A DNA stretch of 64,000 nt. Source: Candidatus Sericytochromatia bacterium S15B-MN24 CBMW_12 (GTDB lineage: Bacteria > Cyanobacteriota > Sericytochromatia > S15B-MN24 > UBA4093). Location: positions 1 to 64,000 of the forward strand of contig DAZV01000055.1 in assembly GCA_002083825.1 (NCBI GenBank). The letters run 5' to 3'. Made by a program: the position numbers and the translations under genes. The notes under the pieces were generated by a model. That model did not search any database. It worked only from the letters and a program-made list of their open reading frames with translations, and was not told the origin of the DNA. Below are positions 33,722 through 43,055 of the stretch, piece after piece (positions within the stretch are counted from its first letter, which is position 1; every line of letters begins with the position of its first letter).

Positions 33722-35812
33722 AAGCGTGATCACGCCAAGGGAGCGCACATCCATCGACGGCGGAATGACCTCATTGTAGGCCATGACGGTCAAGTTGGGT
33801 AGTTTTCGCTCGATCAGACGTCTGAAAACCAACCTCACCTTCGACGAGCAGAGCACCACCGGCTGATGACCCTGCCCCATGAGCCGCTCCACGACCTCCG
33901 CGGCATTCCGCACCAGCTTACCCGCAGCGCCGGGCTCCAGCGAAACGAACGCCCCCTGCTCGGTATGCTGGATGGCGTTGCCCAAAACCATCTCGAGGTT
34001 GGGGTCGAGCGTGATGACCGCCAGCGAACCGTCCGCAGCGATCACCGACTTGCAGATGGAGCGCGAAAGCGCCTGGCGCGAATGCTCCGTCAAGGTGTCG
34101 AGATCCTTGGTCAGACGCGCATGCGTCGCCAACGCCTCCATGACCGGAAGCAAATCGCGGATGGAAACCCGCTCGGCGAGCAGGTTCTGGAGCACCCTCT
34201 GAACGTCGCCGACGCCCAGGAGATCCGGCACCAGTTCGATCACCACGGCGGGGGACTCCTCCTTGAGATTGTCCAGCAGGACCTGCGTGTCCTGGCGCGT
34301 GAGGATGTCGGAGGCATGCGCCTTGATCACCTCGGTGAGGTGGGTCGCGATGACCGAAGAGGCGTCGAATACGGTGTACCCCGCCATCTCGGCGCGCTCC
34401 TTCTGATCCTCGGTGATCCAGACCGCAGGCAGACCGAAGACCGGCTCCGTCGTGGGAATCCCCGAGATCTCCTCGATGGCCAGCCCCACGTTCATCGCCA
34501 TGTAGTGCTCGATGTGGACCTCGCCCCGCGCAATCTCGACCCCGCGAAGGTTGATCCGGTACTCCTTGGGCTTCAGCTGAAGATTGTCGCGAACCCGAAT
34601 CGGCGGCAGAACCAGCCCCAGCTTGAGTGCCGTCTGGCGGCGAATCATGGTGACCCGCTCCAGCAAGTCGCCGCCCTGGGCGGCGTCCACCAGAGGGATC
34701 AGGCGGTAGCCAATCTCGAGCTCCATCGGATCCACCTTCAAGAGCCCCATGACGTTCTCGGGACCCTTCGGGGCCGCCGCCGGAGCTCCCTCCGCACGCT
34801 GTGCCACGGCCTCGGCCTGGAGGACCTCTTCCTGGCGGGAGCGCTGCAGGAAGAAGGCCAACGCCCCCATGCCGGCTCCCACGGTCATGAACGGGAGGGT
34901 CGGGAGACCCGGAATAACGGCGAGTCCCACCAGCATGACCGCGGCTATCATGAGCGGCTTGGGGTTGGCGAGGATCTGCTCGGAGATGGCGGCGCCGAGG
35001 TTGGCGTCGGCGGCCGCTCGGCTGACCATGATGCCGGTGCCGGTCGAGATCATGAGCGCGGGAATCTGCGTGACCAGGCCGTCGCCGATGGTGAGCAGCG
35101 TGTAGGTCGTGAGGGCCTGACCGATCTCGATGCCGCGCTGGAAGACGCCTATCAGGATGCCGGCCACGATGTTGATGACGGTGATGATCAGGCCCGCCAC
35201 CGCGTCGCCCTTCACGAACTTCGAGGCGCCGTCCATGGTCCCGTAGAAATCCGCCTCGCGCTGGATCTTCTTGCGCCGCTCCTTGGCCTGCTCCTCGTTG
35301 ATGAGCCCCGCGTTCAGGTCGGCGTCGATCGCCATCTGCTTGCCGGGCATGGCGTCCAGGGTAAAGCGGGCCGCCACCTCGGAGATGCGCCCCGCGCCGT
35401 TGGTGATGACCATGAACTGAATCACCACCAGGATCAAGAAGACGATCACGCCGACCACGTAATTGCCCTGGATCACGAAGTCTCCGAAGGCCTCCACGAC
35501 ATGCCCCGCATCCCCCTCGCTGAGGATCAGGCGGGTCGTCGAGACGTTCAGCGCCAATCGGAAGAGCGTCAGGATGAGCAGCAGCGAGGGAAAAGTGTTG
35601 AACTCCACCGGCTCCAGGACATAGAGCGTGATGAGAAGCATCAGGAGCGAGCCCGTGATGTTGAGCACCAGAAGAAAGTCCAGCAACATCGCGGGGATGG
35701 GGATGATCAGCATGAGCACCACCGCCACCATCATGACGGCGAGGGCCATGTCGCTCTGCTTGAGAAGGCGTTTCAGCGGCGATTCAGCCTGAGGTACGGT
35801 ACCGGTTGCCAC
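33719..35812 (-). CDS. flhA: Flagellar type III export gate protein FlhA
   Basis: FlhA forms the nonameric ring of the export gate that docks substrate-chaperone complexes. The 697-residue product has about eight N-terminal transmembrane helices, with the FHIPEP-type region TRLILSEGDAGHVVEAFGDFVI and the cytoplasmic loop GKQMAIDADLNAGLINEEQA. A ~330-residue cytoplasmic domain follows. The start is GTG, 3 bp after the flhB stop. In Bacillus-like operons flhF-flhG follow; here a PilZ gene does. Its TAG stop lies within a dispersed repeat. Confidence 0.97.
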   Translation of the reverse strand: MATGTVPQAESPLKRLLKQSDMALAVMMVAVVLMLIIPIPAMLLDFLLVLNITGSLLMLLITLYVLEPVEFNTFPSLLLILTLFRLALNVSTTRLILSEGDAGHVVEAFGDFVIQGNYVVGVIVFLILVVIQFMVITNGAGRISEVAARFTLDAMPGKQMAIDADLNAGLINEEQAKERRKKIQREADFYGTMDGASKFVKGDAVAGLIITVINIVAGILIGVFQRGIEIGQALTTYTLLTIGDGLVTQIPALMISTGTGIMVSRAAADANLGAAISEQILANPKPLMIAAVMLVGLAVIPGLPTLPFMTVGAGMGALAFFLQRSRQEEVLQAEAVAQRAEGAPAAAPKGPENVMGLLKVDPMELEIGYRLIPLVDAAQGGDLLERVTMIRRQTALKLGLVLPPIRVRDNLQLKPKEYRINLRGVEIARGEVHIEHYMAMNVGLAIEEISGIPTTEPVFGLPAVWITEDQKERAEMAGYTVFDASSVIATHLTEVIKAHASDILTRQDTQVLLDNLKEESPAVVIELVPDLLGVGDVQRVLQNLLAERVSIRDLLPVMEALATHARLTKDLDTLTEHSRQALSRSICKSVIAADGSLAVITLDPNLEMVLGNAIQHTEQGAFVSLEPGAAGKLVRNAAEVVERLMGQGHQPVVLCSSKVRLVFRRLIERKLPNLTVMAYNEVIPPSMDVRSLGVITL

Positions 35813-35815
35813 GAA

Positions 35816-36877
35816 TTACGCCCCCACCTTTCGATCGGCGCGCTGCACCGCGACCAGGATCTCGGCCACCGCCGCGTAGAGCTCGGAAGGTATCTCGCCG
35901 CCCACCTCGACCTGCTTGTAGAGCGCCTGCGCGATCGGCTTGTTCTCGATCAATGGCACTCCCGCCTCCATGGCCACCTCGCGAATTCGCTTGGCCACGA
36001 GATCGGTCCCCTTGGCCAGCACCAGAGGCACCTCCATGACGTCGCGCTCGTACTTGACCGCCACGGCGAAGTGAGTGGGGTTGGTGATGACGACCGAGGC
36101 CTTGGGAACCTCCGACATCATGCGCTGTTGCGCCATCTTGCGCTGACGCTTCTTGATCTCGGCCTTGATCTCCGGCGAGCCGTCGGCTTGCTTCCACTCG
36201 TCCTTGACCTCCTGCTTGGTCATCTTGAGGCCCTTCTCCCACTCGTAGCGCTGGTAAGCGAAATCCACCAGCCCGAGGACGACCAGCGCCATCATGACGC
36301 GCCAGGCGATGCTCCAGGCCGTCGTCCCGATGAGCGTTCCCAGGCCGAGCAGGCCCGTCCCGTATGCCGTGGCCAGCTCGACGTAACGATCGCTGATCAC
36401 CCCGTAGCAGATGAAGCCGATGAGCGAGATCTTGGCGATGCCCTTGAGGGCCTCCACGATCGAACGCAGCGAGAAGAGACGCTTGAGGCCACTGATCGGA
36501 TTGATCTTCTCCAGCTTCGGCTTGATGGGCTCGAACGTCAGGTTATTGCCCACTTGGACGTAGTTCACGACGATCCCCACCCCCAGGAGGGAGAGCAGGA
36601 TGGGGGCCAGCACGGTGCCGACCGCGAGTCCGGACTCCCGGGCGAGCAGCATGATGAAGTCGATGGTGAGGTCCTGCGTGGGAAAGTGAGCGAGCCGCTC
36701 GGCCATCACGTTGCGAAGAACCTCGGCAAGCGGCGGCCAGTTGAAGTAGAGCAGCACGCTCGCGGTGAGCAGCACCGCGGCGTTGTTCATGTCCGTGCTC
36801 TTCGCGATGTTGCCCTTCTTGCGGGCATCCGCGATTCGCTTCCCGGTGGGCTTCTCCGTTTTCGAGGGATCCGCCAA
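35816..36877 (-). CDS. flhB: Flagellar export specificity switch protein FlhB
   Basis: FlhB is the autocleaving export-gate protein that switches from hook to filament substrates. The 353-residue protein has four transmembrane helices. Its cytoplasmic domain contains the autocleavage motif NPTH in VVITNPTHFAVAVKY. The start is TTG at 36877, supported by GAGGAGG 6 nt upstream. It lies between fliR and flhA. A second, soluble FlhB-like C-terminal domain (flhX) is encoded at 44095-44397. Confidence 0.97.
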   Translation of the reverse strand: MADPSKTEKPTGKRIADARKKGNIAKSTDMNNAAVLLTASVLLYFNWPPLAEVLRNVMAERLAHFPTQDLTIDFIMLLARESGLAVGTVLAPILLSLLGVGIVVNYVQVGNNLTFEPIKPKLEKINPISGLKRLFSLRSIVEALKGIAKISLIGFICYGVISDRYVELATAYGTGLLGLGTLIGTTAWSIAWRVMMALVVLGLVDFAYQRYEWEKGLKMTKQEVKDEWKQADGSPEIKAEIKKRQRKMAQQRMMSEVPKASVVITNPTHFAVAVKYERDVMEVPLVLAKGTDLVAKRIREVAMEAGVPLIENKPIAQALYKQVEVGGEIPSELYAAVAEILVAVQRADRKVGA

Positions 36878-36888
36878 GCTTTACCTCC

Positions 36889-37668
36889 TCACCGGAATAT
36901 CCCGAGCATGCCGGTGCCGAATCCATCGAAAACAACCCTGAGGTATCCGCCCAGGAGCGGCGTCGTGGCGGCGAGCGTCAAAAGCCCCAGCATGATCTTG
37001 ACCGGAAAGCCCGCCACGAAGACGTTCATCTGGGGCATGATCCGGCTCATGATGGCGAGCGCGAGCTCCGCGAGCATCAAGACGCCGATCACCGGCAGCA
37101 TCAGGGTCAAGGCGATGTCGAAGATTCCGGTGGTCGCCACGAGAACCTGCTCCATTATACCCCCCGAAAGCTCGAATCCGCCCAGGGGGACGGCTTGAAA
37201 GGACTTCCAGACCCCGATAATCAGCCAGTGATGGCCGTTCATCGCCAGGAACGTGACCGTCGCCAGCTGTACGAAGAGCACGCCCATCTGCGAGGTCTGG
37301 TTGCGGGTGTTGGGATCGAACATCATGCTCATGCCGAGTCCCATCTGCATGGCGATCATGTGGCCCGCCATCTGGATCCCGTGGAAAAGACAGGTGGCGA
37401 CGAACCCCATGGTGACCCCGACGGCGAGCTCGCCCGCCAGGACGAAGGTCACGTCCAGCGGCCCCGCCATCGACGGAGTCGCCCAGTCGACGGCTGAAGG
37501 GAATACCAGCGCCGCCAGCAACACGGCGAGCCCCACCCGCAGCCGGATGGGCACGACCGCGTTGCCAAAGACCGGAGCAATCATGAAGATCCCCGAGAAA
37601 CGAGCCAGCACCAGCAGGAAAATCGTGAGGCCGTTCGGCGAAAGGCCCAGCAGCGCCGCGAGATCCAT
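36889..37668 (-). CDS. fliR: Flagellar export gate protein FliR
   Basis: FliR is part of the FliPQR export pore. The 259-residue protein has about six hydrophobic helices and family features such as RFSGIFMIAPVFGNAVVPIRLRVGLAVLLA near the N-terminus. Start ATG overlaps the fliQ stop by one base (TGATG). Confidence 0.95.
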   Translation of the reverse strand: MDLAALLGLSPNGLTIFLLVLARFSGIFMIAPVFGNAVVPIRLRVGLAVLLAALVFPSAVDWATPSMAGPLDVTFVLAGELAVGVTMGFVATCLFHGIQMAGHMIAMQMGLGMSMMFDPNTRNQTSQMGVLFVQLATVTFLAMNGHHWLIIGVWKSFQAVPLGGFELSGGIMEQVLVATTGIFDIALTLMLPVIGVLMLAELALAIMSRIMPQMNVFVAGFPVKIMLGLLTLAATTPLLGGYLRVVFDGFGTGMLGIFR

Positions 37669-37937
37669 CAGCGCGCGAAGCGGGGCAGCTCGATCAGGAT
37701 CGTCCGCATGAAGTCGAGGATGGTGCCCATCATCCAGGGCCCCATCAGGAAGAGAATCAGCATGGTGGCCGCGATCTTGGGAATGAACGTCAGCGTCGCC
37801 TCGTTGATCTGGGTCACCGCCTGAAAAATAGAGACCAGGAGGCCCACCGCGAGGCTAACGCCCAGGACCGGCGCCGCGATCAAGGCCATCATGGCGAGCG
37901 AACGCTGAGCCAGTTCGAAGAAAACCGTCTCGTTCAT
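37668..37937 (-). CDS. fliQ: Flagellar export gate protein FliQ
   Basis: An 89-residue protein with two transmembrane helices and the conserved segment LVSIFQAVTQINEATLTFIPKI. It is the small subunit wrapped around FliP in the export pore. Its ATG follows the fliP TAG with no gap. Confidence 0.97.
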   Translation of the reverse strand: MNETVFFELAQRSLAMMALIAAPVLGVSLAVGLLVSIFQAVTQINEATLTFIPKIAATMLILFLMGPWMMGTILDFMRTILIELPRFAR

Positions 37938-38666
37938 CTACTGGAAGCTCGCGACCAGGGCTCGGCTCAAGAGATGCCACCCATCGACCAGCACGAAGAG
38001 GATCAGCTTGAAGGGAAGCGAGATCATGATGGGCGGCAGCATCATCATGCCCATCGACATCAGGATGCTCGCGACCACCATGTCGATGACGAGGAAGGGC
38101 AGGTAGATGACGAAGCCGATCTGGAAGGCGGTCTTGATCTCCGAGATGATGAAGGCCGGAACCAGGACGTGCGTCGGGATGTCGTCGGGCCTGCGGGGGC
38201 GCTCCATCTTGGCCATGGAGACGAAGAGCGCCAGGTCCTTCTGGCGGGTCTGCTTGAACATGAACTTGCGCAGGGGACCCTGCGCCCGATCGAGCGCGAC
38301 CGTCTGGGAAATGGCTCCCTGCGAGTAGGGCTGGAGAGCCGTCTGGTTGATGTCTCCGATCACGGGGGCCATCACGAAGAAGGTGAGAAAGAGGGCGAGC
38401 CCGACGATCACCTGGTTGGGCGGCATCATCTGGGTTCCGATGGCCTGGCGGACGAAGGAGAGCACGATGACGATGCGGGTGAAGCTGGTCATGAGCATGA
38501 GGATCGCCGGCGCGAGGGTGAGGACCGTGAGCATGGCGAGGATCTGGAGGCTCGCCGCGACGTCCTGAGGACGATCCGTGAGAGGAATCTGGGGAACTTG
38601 CAGCTGGGCCTGGGCGGCTCCAGCGGAGACGGCGAGGAGGGCGATCGCCCCGAGCACGGCCCTCAC
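37938..38666 (-). CDS. fliP: Flagellar export gate protein FliP
   Basis: FliP is the core pore subunit. The 242-residue precursor has a cleavable signal peptide (ending AGAAQA), as is usual for FliP. The signatures [20 protein letters not shown] and [21 protein letters not shown] follow, with four helices in all. GTG start overlaps the fliO stop (GTGA). Confidence 0.97.
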   Translation of the reverse strand: MRAVLGAIALLAVSAGAAQAQLQVPQIPLTDRPQDVAASLQILAMLTVLTLAPAILMLMTSFTRIVIVLSFVRQAIGTQMMPPNQVIVGLALFLTFFVMAPVIGDINQTALQPYSQGAISQTVALDRAQGPLRKFMFKQTRQKDLALFVSMAKMERPRRPDDIPTHVLVPAFIISEIKTAFQIGFVIYLPFLVIDMVVASILMSMGMMMLPPIMISLPFKLILFVLVDGWHLLSRALVASFQ

Positions 38667-39208
38667 GCGCGGCCCCCGTTTTTCCGGACCATCACCTGGC
38701 GCAGAGTGGAGTCCACCAGTGCATCGAAGCCCTCGCCCGCGGTCTCGGCCTGCGCGACGTGAGCGTCGAAAGCCGCCTTGCCTTGCTCGGGGGTCAGTTC
38801 CCCCAACGGAACGAGCATGTCCTTGCCATTGGATCCCACGACCCAGACCCGGTCGCCGACCGAGACCAGATGAACCGTTTGCCCCCCCCGCAGATGGGTG
38901 GAGCCGAGCGTCCGAATCTTGGGACCCGATCCTCCCACCGCACCGGTGGATCCGGCGAGCGCCGGTCCGCCCAGGCGGCGATAAACCCAGAAGACGCCGT
39001 AGATGAGGCCGATCACCCCACCGAATTTGACCAGGAAGCCCAAGGCGTTTCCAGCCGATGAGGGCTGCTCGTTGGCAGGGTCCTGGTACTCGGGGAGGAA
39101 GAAGGTATCGGCGCTAGCTGCGTTGCTGCTTTCGCTCGGCGTTTGCGCGAGGCTAGGAGCGCTTCCCAGCATGAGCAGCAACGCGAGAAGGAGCAGGCTC
39201 CATCTCAC
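38663..39208 (-). CDS. fliO: Flagellar export assembly protein FliO
   Basis: FliO helps assemble the FliP ring. The 181-residue form starts at GTG 39208, one base after the cheY stop. It has a signal-like N-terminus ([14 protein letters not shown]), a second transmembrane helix ([21 protein letters not shown]) and a cytoplasmic SpoIIAA/FliO domain ([29 protein letters not shown]). The longer open frame runs through cheY and is rejected. Confidence 0.93.
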   Translation of the reverse strand: MRWSLLLLALLLMLGSAPSLAQTPSESSNAASADTFFLPEYQDPANEQPSSAGNALGFLVKFGGVIGLIYGVFWVYRRLGGPALAGSTGAVGGSGPKIRTLGSTHLRGGQTVHLVSVGDRVWVVGSNGKDMLVPLGELTPEQGKAAFDAHVAQAETAGEGFDALVDSTLRQVMVRKNGGRA

Positions 39209-39209
39209 G

Positions 39210-39572
39210 CTACTTGAGCGCTTTTCGTACGGCGTCGATGACGCGATCGGCATCGAAGGGCTTGACGATGAAATCCTTGGCACCCGACTGAATGGCTTCC
39301 AGCACCATGGCCTGCTGGCCCATTGCCGAACAGACGATGATCCGGGCATCCGGATCGAAATCCCGGATCATCTTGATGGCGGTGATGCCGTCCATCTCGG
39401 GCATCGTGATGTCCATCGTGACGAGGTTGAGCTTGGTCTTCTTGTAGAGGTCGACGGCATCCACGCCATTGGCGGCTTCGGCCACCACGGAGAAGCCGTT
39501 CTGGGTGAGGATGTCTTTCAACATGAGGCGCATGAAGGCTGCATCATCGACCACCATGATGTTATGGGTCAA
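39210..39572 (-). CDS. cheY: Chemotaxis response regulator CheY
   Basis: A 120-residue stand-alone receiver. It has the acidic pair in VVDDAAFMR, the phospho-acceptor Asp in TMDITMPEMDG, the Ser in VCSAMGQ and Lys in IVKPFDADR. It lies between fliY and fliO, the place of the motor-binding CheY in Bacillus and Thermotoga. CheA phosphorylates it; FliM binds it; CheC and FliY dephosphorylate it. Confidence 0.96.
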   Translation of the reverse strand: MTHNIMVVDDAAFMRLMLKDILTQNGFSVVAEAANGVDAVDLYKKTKLNLVTMDITMPEMDGITAIKMIRDFDPDARIIVCSAMGQQAMVLEAIQSGAKDFIVKPFDADRVIDAVRKALK

Positions 39573-39585
39573 GGCATCCTCTTCT

Positions 39586-40665
39586 CTACGCGCGGAACGA
39601 GCTGAAACGCTCGGCAGGGCTGACGATGTCCGTGACGCGAACCCCGAAGTTCTCGTCGATCACGACCACTTCGCCCCGGGCAATGAGCTTTCCGTTGACG
39701 AGTAAGTCTACCGGCTCGCCTGCGAGTTTGTCAAGTTCAACCACCGAGCCCTTTCCCAGCTCCAGGACGTCGCGGATCTGCATCCGCGTTCGTCCGAGCT
39801 CTACGGTGACCCGGAGGGGAACGTCGAGGATGAGATCCAGGCCGTTCTGCGCCGCCGGCGGAGCGCTCGGGGAAAGCGGTGCGAACTGGACGGTCTGGGC
39901 GGCGGGCTGCGGAGCCATGGTCCGCTGGGGGACATGAGCCGGGGGCGCCGAAACTTGGGGAATCGGTGCCGCCGGCGCGGGTGGGGCCGCCGTGACGCTC
40001 TGGGCCTGGTTCGTAATCGGCGCCGGAGGCGCCGGCTGAACCTTCTTTTCCGCTTGAACCGGAGGGCGATCACCACTGACCTGGGACGCGAGCGCCTCCG
40101 CTCCGCTCCCCGAGAGCAGCTGGATCAAGTAAGACTCGACCAACCCCTCGATCGAAAGGCGATACGTGAGCGCCACGAAGACCCCGTCGTCGAAGGAAGC
40201 TCCCAGGGCCAAGTCGTCGGGCTGATCCACCACCTGGGCCTGAGGAGGCGAAATCTCGAACCGCTTGCCGTAGGTGGTGCTCATGGCGTTGGCCGCCATG
40301 CCCATCATCTGGTTGATCGCCTCGGAAATGGCCGAAAGCTGCAAGTCGTCGATGACCGTCGACGGCGGATGGCCCTCGCCGCCCATCATCAGGTCGGTGA
40401 TGATCGCCGTGTCCGCCTGGGTCAGGATGTAGAGGACCTCGAAGCTCGACCCGAAGCGGATCGGAACGTCGATGGCCACCGCGGGGTCCTTGAGCGCGCT
40501 GCCCAGATCCGCGGCGCTGAGGACCGCGACCTCCGGCTGGGTGATGCTCACCTGCTTGTTCAGCAGGATCGACAACGTCGAGGCCCCGGCCGTCAGTGCA
40601 ACCAACCCACTCTCGATGAGGGCTTGCCCCATCTCAGGGGGCAAAGCGCCACCCGGCTCGATCAT
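39586..40665 (-). CDS. fliY: Flagellar switch/CheY-P phosphatase FliY
   Basis: A 359-residue C-ring protein. The N-terminal CheC-like domain (~1-190) has one clear phosphatase signature (SAISEAIN near residue 110). The first-helix counterpart (ALIESGLV) lacks the Asn, so one site is probably inactive. A Pro/Ala/Gln-rich linker (~200-285) joins it to a C-terminal SpoA/FliN domain (DVPLRVTVELGRTRMQIRDVLELGKGSVVELD). The N-terminal CheY-P-binding peptide seen in Bacillus FliY is not evident. ATGA overlap with fliM. Confidence 0.93.
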   Translation of the reverse strand: MIEPGGALPPEMGQALIESGLVALTAGASTLSILLNKQVSITQPEVAVLSAADLGSALKDPAVAIDVPIRFGSSFEVLYILTQADTAIITDLMMGGEGHPPSTVIDDLQLSAISEAINQMMGMAANAMSTTYGKRFEISPPQAQVVDQPDDLALGASFDDGVFVALTYRLSIEGLVESYLIQLLSGSGAEALASQVSGDRPPVQAEKKVQPAPPAPITNQAQSVTAAPPAPAAPIPQVSAPPAHVPQRTMAPQPAAQTVQFAPLSPSAPPAAQNGLDLILDVPLRVTVELGRTRMQIRDVLELGKGSVVELDKLAGEPVDLLVNGKLIARGEVVVIDENFGVRVTDIVSPAERFSSFRA

Positions 40666-41696
40666 TGTTCCTCCCCTTCGTTGTCATCCACGATCGCGCT
40701 GATCTGAACGGCCAGCTTGTTTCTGACCGTACCCGGACGTCCCCTGAACTTGCGCCGCTCGCCGACCAAAACGGCGAGATCGTCGCCGACCGCGGCATCC
40801 AGGGTAAGTACGTCACCAACACCCAAGGATAGCACGTCCTCCACCGATACGACGCTCTCCCCGAGCACCACCTGGACGGCAACCTGCGTGGCGACCACCC
40901 GGTCCTTGAGTCCCACGCGATGCGACTCGCTCTGAGACTGCCGGGCCGTCGCGAACATCGCCTGCGCCGAGATCTTGCCCATGATGGGCTCGAGCATGAT
41001 GTAAGGGATGCAAAGCGACAGCGGGCCCGTATTCTCCCCGAACTTCGCCTCGAACGTGATCAAGACGATCGGATCCGAAGGCGGCACGATCTGGATGAAG
41101 CGCGGATTCATCTCCAGCGTCTCCAGCTTGGGTGAAAAGTTCGTGACGTTCTGCCAGGCCTCTGACAGGGCCGCGAGGATCCGCATGGTGACGCTGGAAA
41201 TGAGCGTCCGCTCGATATCGGTGAGGTCGCGCCGAATTCGGGTCACGCGACCCGGCCCGCCCAGCATGCGGTCGATGATGGCGGACGTCAGGTCGATGTT
41301 CACCTCGAAGAGCGCGGTCCCCACCAGCGGCTCCATCGAAAAGACGTTGAGAATCGTCGGAGACGGCAATGAACGCGAGTACTCGTCAAAGGTCAGCTGC
41401 TCGACCGAAACCACCTCCACCTGAACCAGCATCCGGAGCTGCCCCGAGAGCGTCGTGCTCAGGATCCGCGAGAAGGCCTCGTGGATCATCGACAGGGTTC
41501 GGATGTGATCCTTGGAAAATTTGTTCTGGCGCTTGAAGTCGTAGACCTTGATCGTCCGCTTGATGCCGTCGTCCGCTGCTTCCACTGCCGAATGCAGCGT
41601 AGCACCCGACGATGCCGGCTTGTCGGGCGTGAGTTCACCGCTCGATAGCGCGGAGAGCAGCGAGTCGATTTCGGATTGTGAGAGGATTTCGGCCAT
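40662..41696 (-). CDS. fliM: Flagellar motor switch protein FliM
   Basis: FliM is the C-ring subunit that binds CheY-P and controls rotation direction. The 344-residue protein has the CheY-P-binding peptide at its N-terminus (LSQSEIDSLLSAL). The middle domain follows (IKVYDFKRQNKFSKDHIRTLSMIHEAFSR), then a C-terminal SpoA domain. Located between fliL and fliY. Confidence 0.97.
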   Translation of the reverse strand: MAEILSQSEIDSLLSALSSGELTPDKPASSGATLHSAVEAADDGIKRTIKVYDFKRQNKFSKDHIRTLSMIHEAFSRILSTTLSGQLRMLVQVEVVSVEQLTFDEYSRSLPSPTILNVFSMEPLVGTALFEVNIDLTSAIIDRMLGGPGRVTRIRRDLTDIERTLISSVTMRILAALSEAWQNVTNFSPKLETLEMNPRFIQIVPPSDPIVLITFEAKFGENTGPLSLCIPYIMLEPIMGKISAQAMFATARQSQSESHRVGLKDRVVATQVAVQVVLGESVVSVEDVLSLGVGDVLTLDAAVGDDLAVLVGERRKFRGRPGTVRNKLAVQISAIVDDNEGEEQ

Positions 41697-41708
41697 CGGC
41701 CACCTCGC

Positions 41709-42257
41709 TTACTGGATGACGAAGTCGGTGAAGTAGACGTCCATCACGGCCTTGCTGGGAACCCGCTGGTTGAGGGCCGTCTTCAGCTCCTCCTTGAGCA
41801 CGTTGCGTCCCTCGGGGGCATTGATCTTGGCCACCGACTGACGCGCCAAGGTCGTGATGATGGCATCCTTGTAGAGCGGCTCGAAAGGAGACATCTCCGC
41901 CTTGATGGCCGCCGAGGCGTCGCCGCCGCCGCCATGCCCGCCCGAGTCCCCCGACTTGTGCCCGCCGTCGCCGGCCAAGGCCATCTGGAGCACCACGCTC
42001 GTCTTAAGATAGCGCCTGCCCGGATCGCTGAGGTTGACGATGAACTCGCCGATCGGATAGACCGGTCCCAGTTCAGGTGCGTGCGTCTCGGCCTTCGCCC
42101 CCTCGATTTCCTGGATATGCTTCTCCACGATGATCTGCTGGGGCATCGCGAGGCGGATCGCGACGAACGAGCTCACGCCCGAGATGACGGCGATGACGAC
42201 CGCCAAGACGATCAGCTTGACGTTCAAGCCATTTCCGCCCGGTTGATTATTGGCCAT
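41709..42257 (-). CDS. fliL: Flagellar basal-body protein FliL
   Basis: A 182-residue stator-supporting protein with one N-terminal transmembrane helix (VKLIVLAVVIAVISGVSSFVAIRL). The periplasmic FliL domain contains GPVYPIGEFIVNLSDPGRRYLKTSVVL. A Gly/Ser/His-rich insert (HKSGDSGGHGGGGDAS) interrupts it near residue 105. It ends KAVMDVYFTDFVIQ, as is typical. Overlaps motB by 11 bp. Confidence 0.95.
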   Translation of the reverse strand: MANNQPGGNGLNVKLIVLAVVIAVISGVSSFVAIRLAMPQQIIVEKHIQEIEGAKAETHAPELGPVYPIGEFIVNLSDPGRRYLKTSVVLQMALAGDGGHKSGDSGGHGGGGDASAAIKAEMSPFEPLYKDAIITTLARQSVAKINAPEGRNVLKEELKTALNQRVPSKAVMDVYFTDFVIQ

Positions 42258-43053
42258 GAGATGCGGGAGCCTCCTGATGCTTCGAAGCCGGCGCGCCCTT
42301 CGGTTCCTGCTCGGTCAAAGCCGAACGCAGGACCACGATGTCGACTCTCCGATTGAGAGCGCGGTTGGCTTCGGTGGTGTTTCGAACCCGTGGGTAGTAT
42401 TCCCCGTACCCTGCCGCCGATAACCGCGACGGAGGGAATGAATGACGCTCCACCAGAAACCTGACGAGCGTCGTGGCGCGGACCGCTGATAGTTCCCAGT
42501 TGGAAGGATAGCGCGGCGTCCGGATCGGCATGTTATCCGTGTGGCCCTCGATCCTCACGTAGTGGGGATCCGCCTTCAGCACCCCCGCCACGCGATCCAT
42601 GACCGGGATGATCTGGAGCCGAAGTTCCGCCTGTCCTTCCGCGAAGAACGCCGTGTTGGAGATCGAGACCACCAGGCCCCGTTGCTCCATCCGGGTCGTG
42701 ATTTCCTGATCGAGTCCCTCCTCGCGGGCCAGCGAGGCGACGGCCTTTTCGAGTCGTTCCAAGGCCAGGTGATCCGGGCGCATGAAGGGCATCGGAACCA
42801 CCGTGTCGTTCTCGCCCCCGTCCCCGATGACGTGGGTCGTCTTCCCCGCTCCCTCGATGGGCACGTAGCGGATCGACGTCTGCAGCGACTTCCTGAGCTC
42901 CTCGTACTTGGCCTTGTCCACCTGGGACAAGGAGTACATGATCACGAAAAAGACCAAGAGGAGCGTGATGAGGTCGGCATAGGTGATGAGCCAGCGTTCC
43001 GACGCGCTGTGCCCTCCGCTGCCATGCCGTCCCCGTCTCCGCGAGCCCGACAT
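42247..43053 (-). CDS. motB: Flagellar stator protein MotB
   Basis: A 268-residue peptidoglycan-anchored stator subunit. The single transmembrane helix has the ion-carrying Asp in TYADLITLLLVFFVIMYS. The C-terminal OmpA-like domain has VRIEGHTDNMP and RLSAAGYGEYYP. The ion used (H+ or Na+) is not decidable by eye. motA lies 2 bp upstream. Confidence 0.95.
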   Translation of the reverse strand: MSGSRRRGRHGSGGHSASERWLITYADLITLLLVFFVIMYSLSQVDKAKYEELRKSLQTSIRYVPIEGAGKTTHVIGDGGENDTVVPMPFMRPDHLALERLEKAVASLAREEGLDQEITTRMEQRGLVVSISNTAFFAEGQAELRLQIIPVMDRVAGVLKADPHYVRIEGHTDNMPIRTPRYPSNWELSAVRATTLVRFLVERHSFPPSRLSAAGYGEYYPRVRNTTEANRALNRRVDIVVLRSALTEQEPKGAPASKHQEAPASHGQ

Positions 43054-43055
43054 GC

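Noticed and set aside
33866-37198. Very long open frame of 1110 codons on the plus strand
   Set aside because: It lies antisense to flhA, flhB and fliR, is rich in His/Arg/Asp/Gly from GC-rich antisense codons, and shows no domain.
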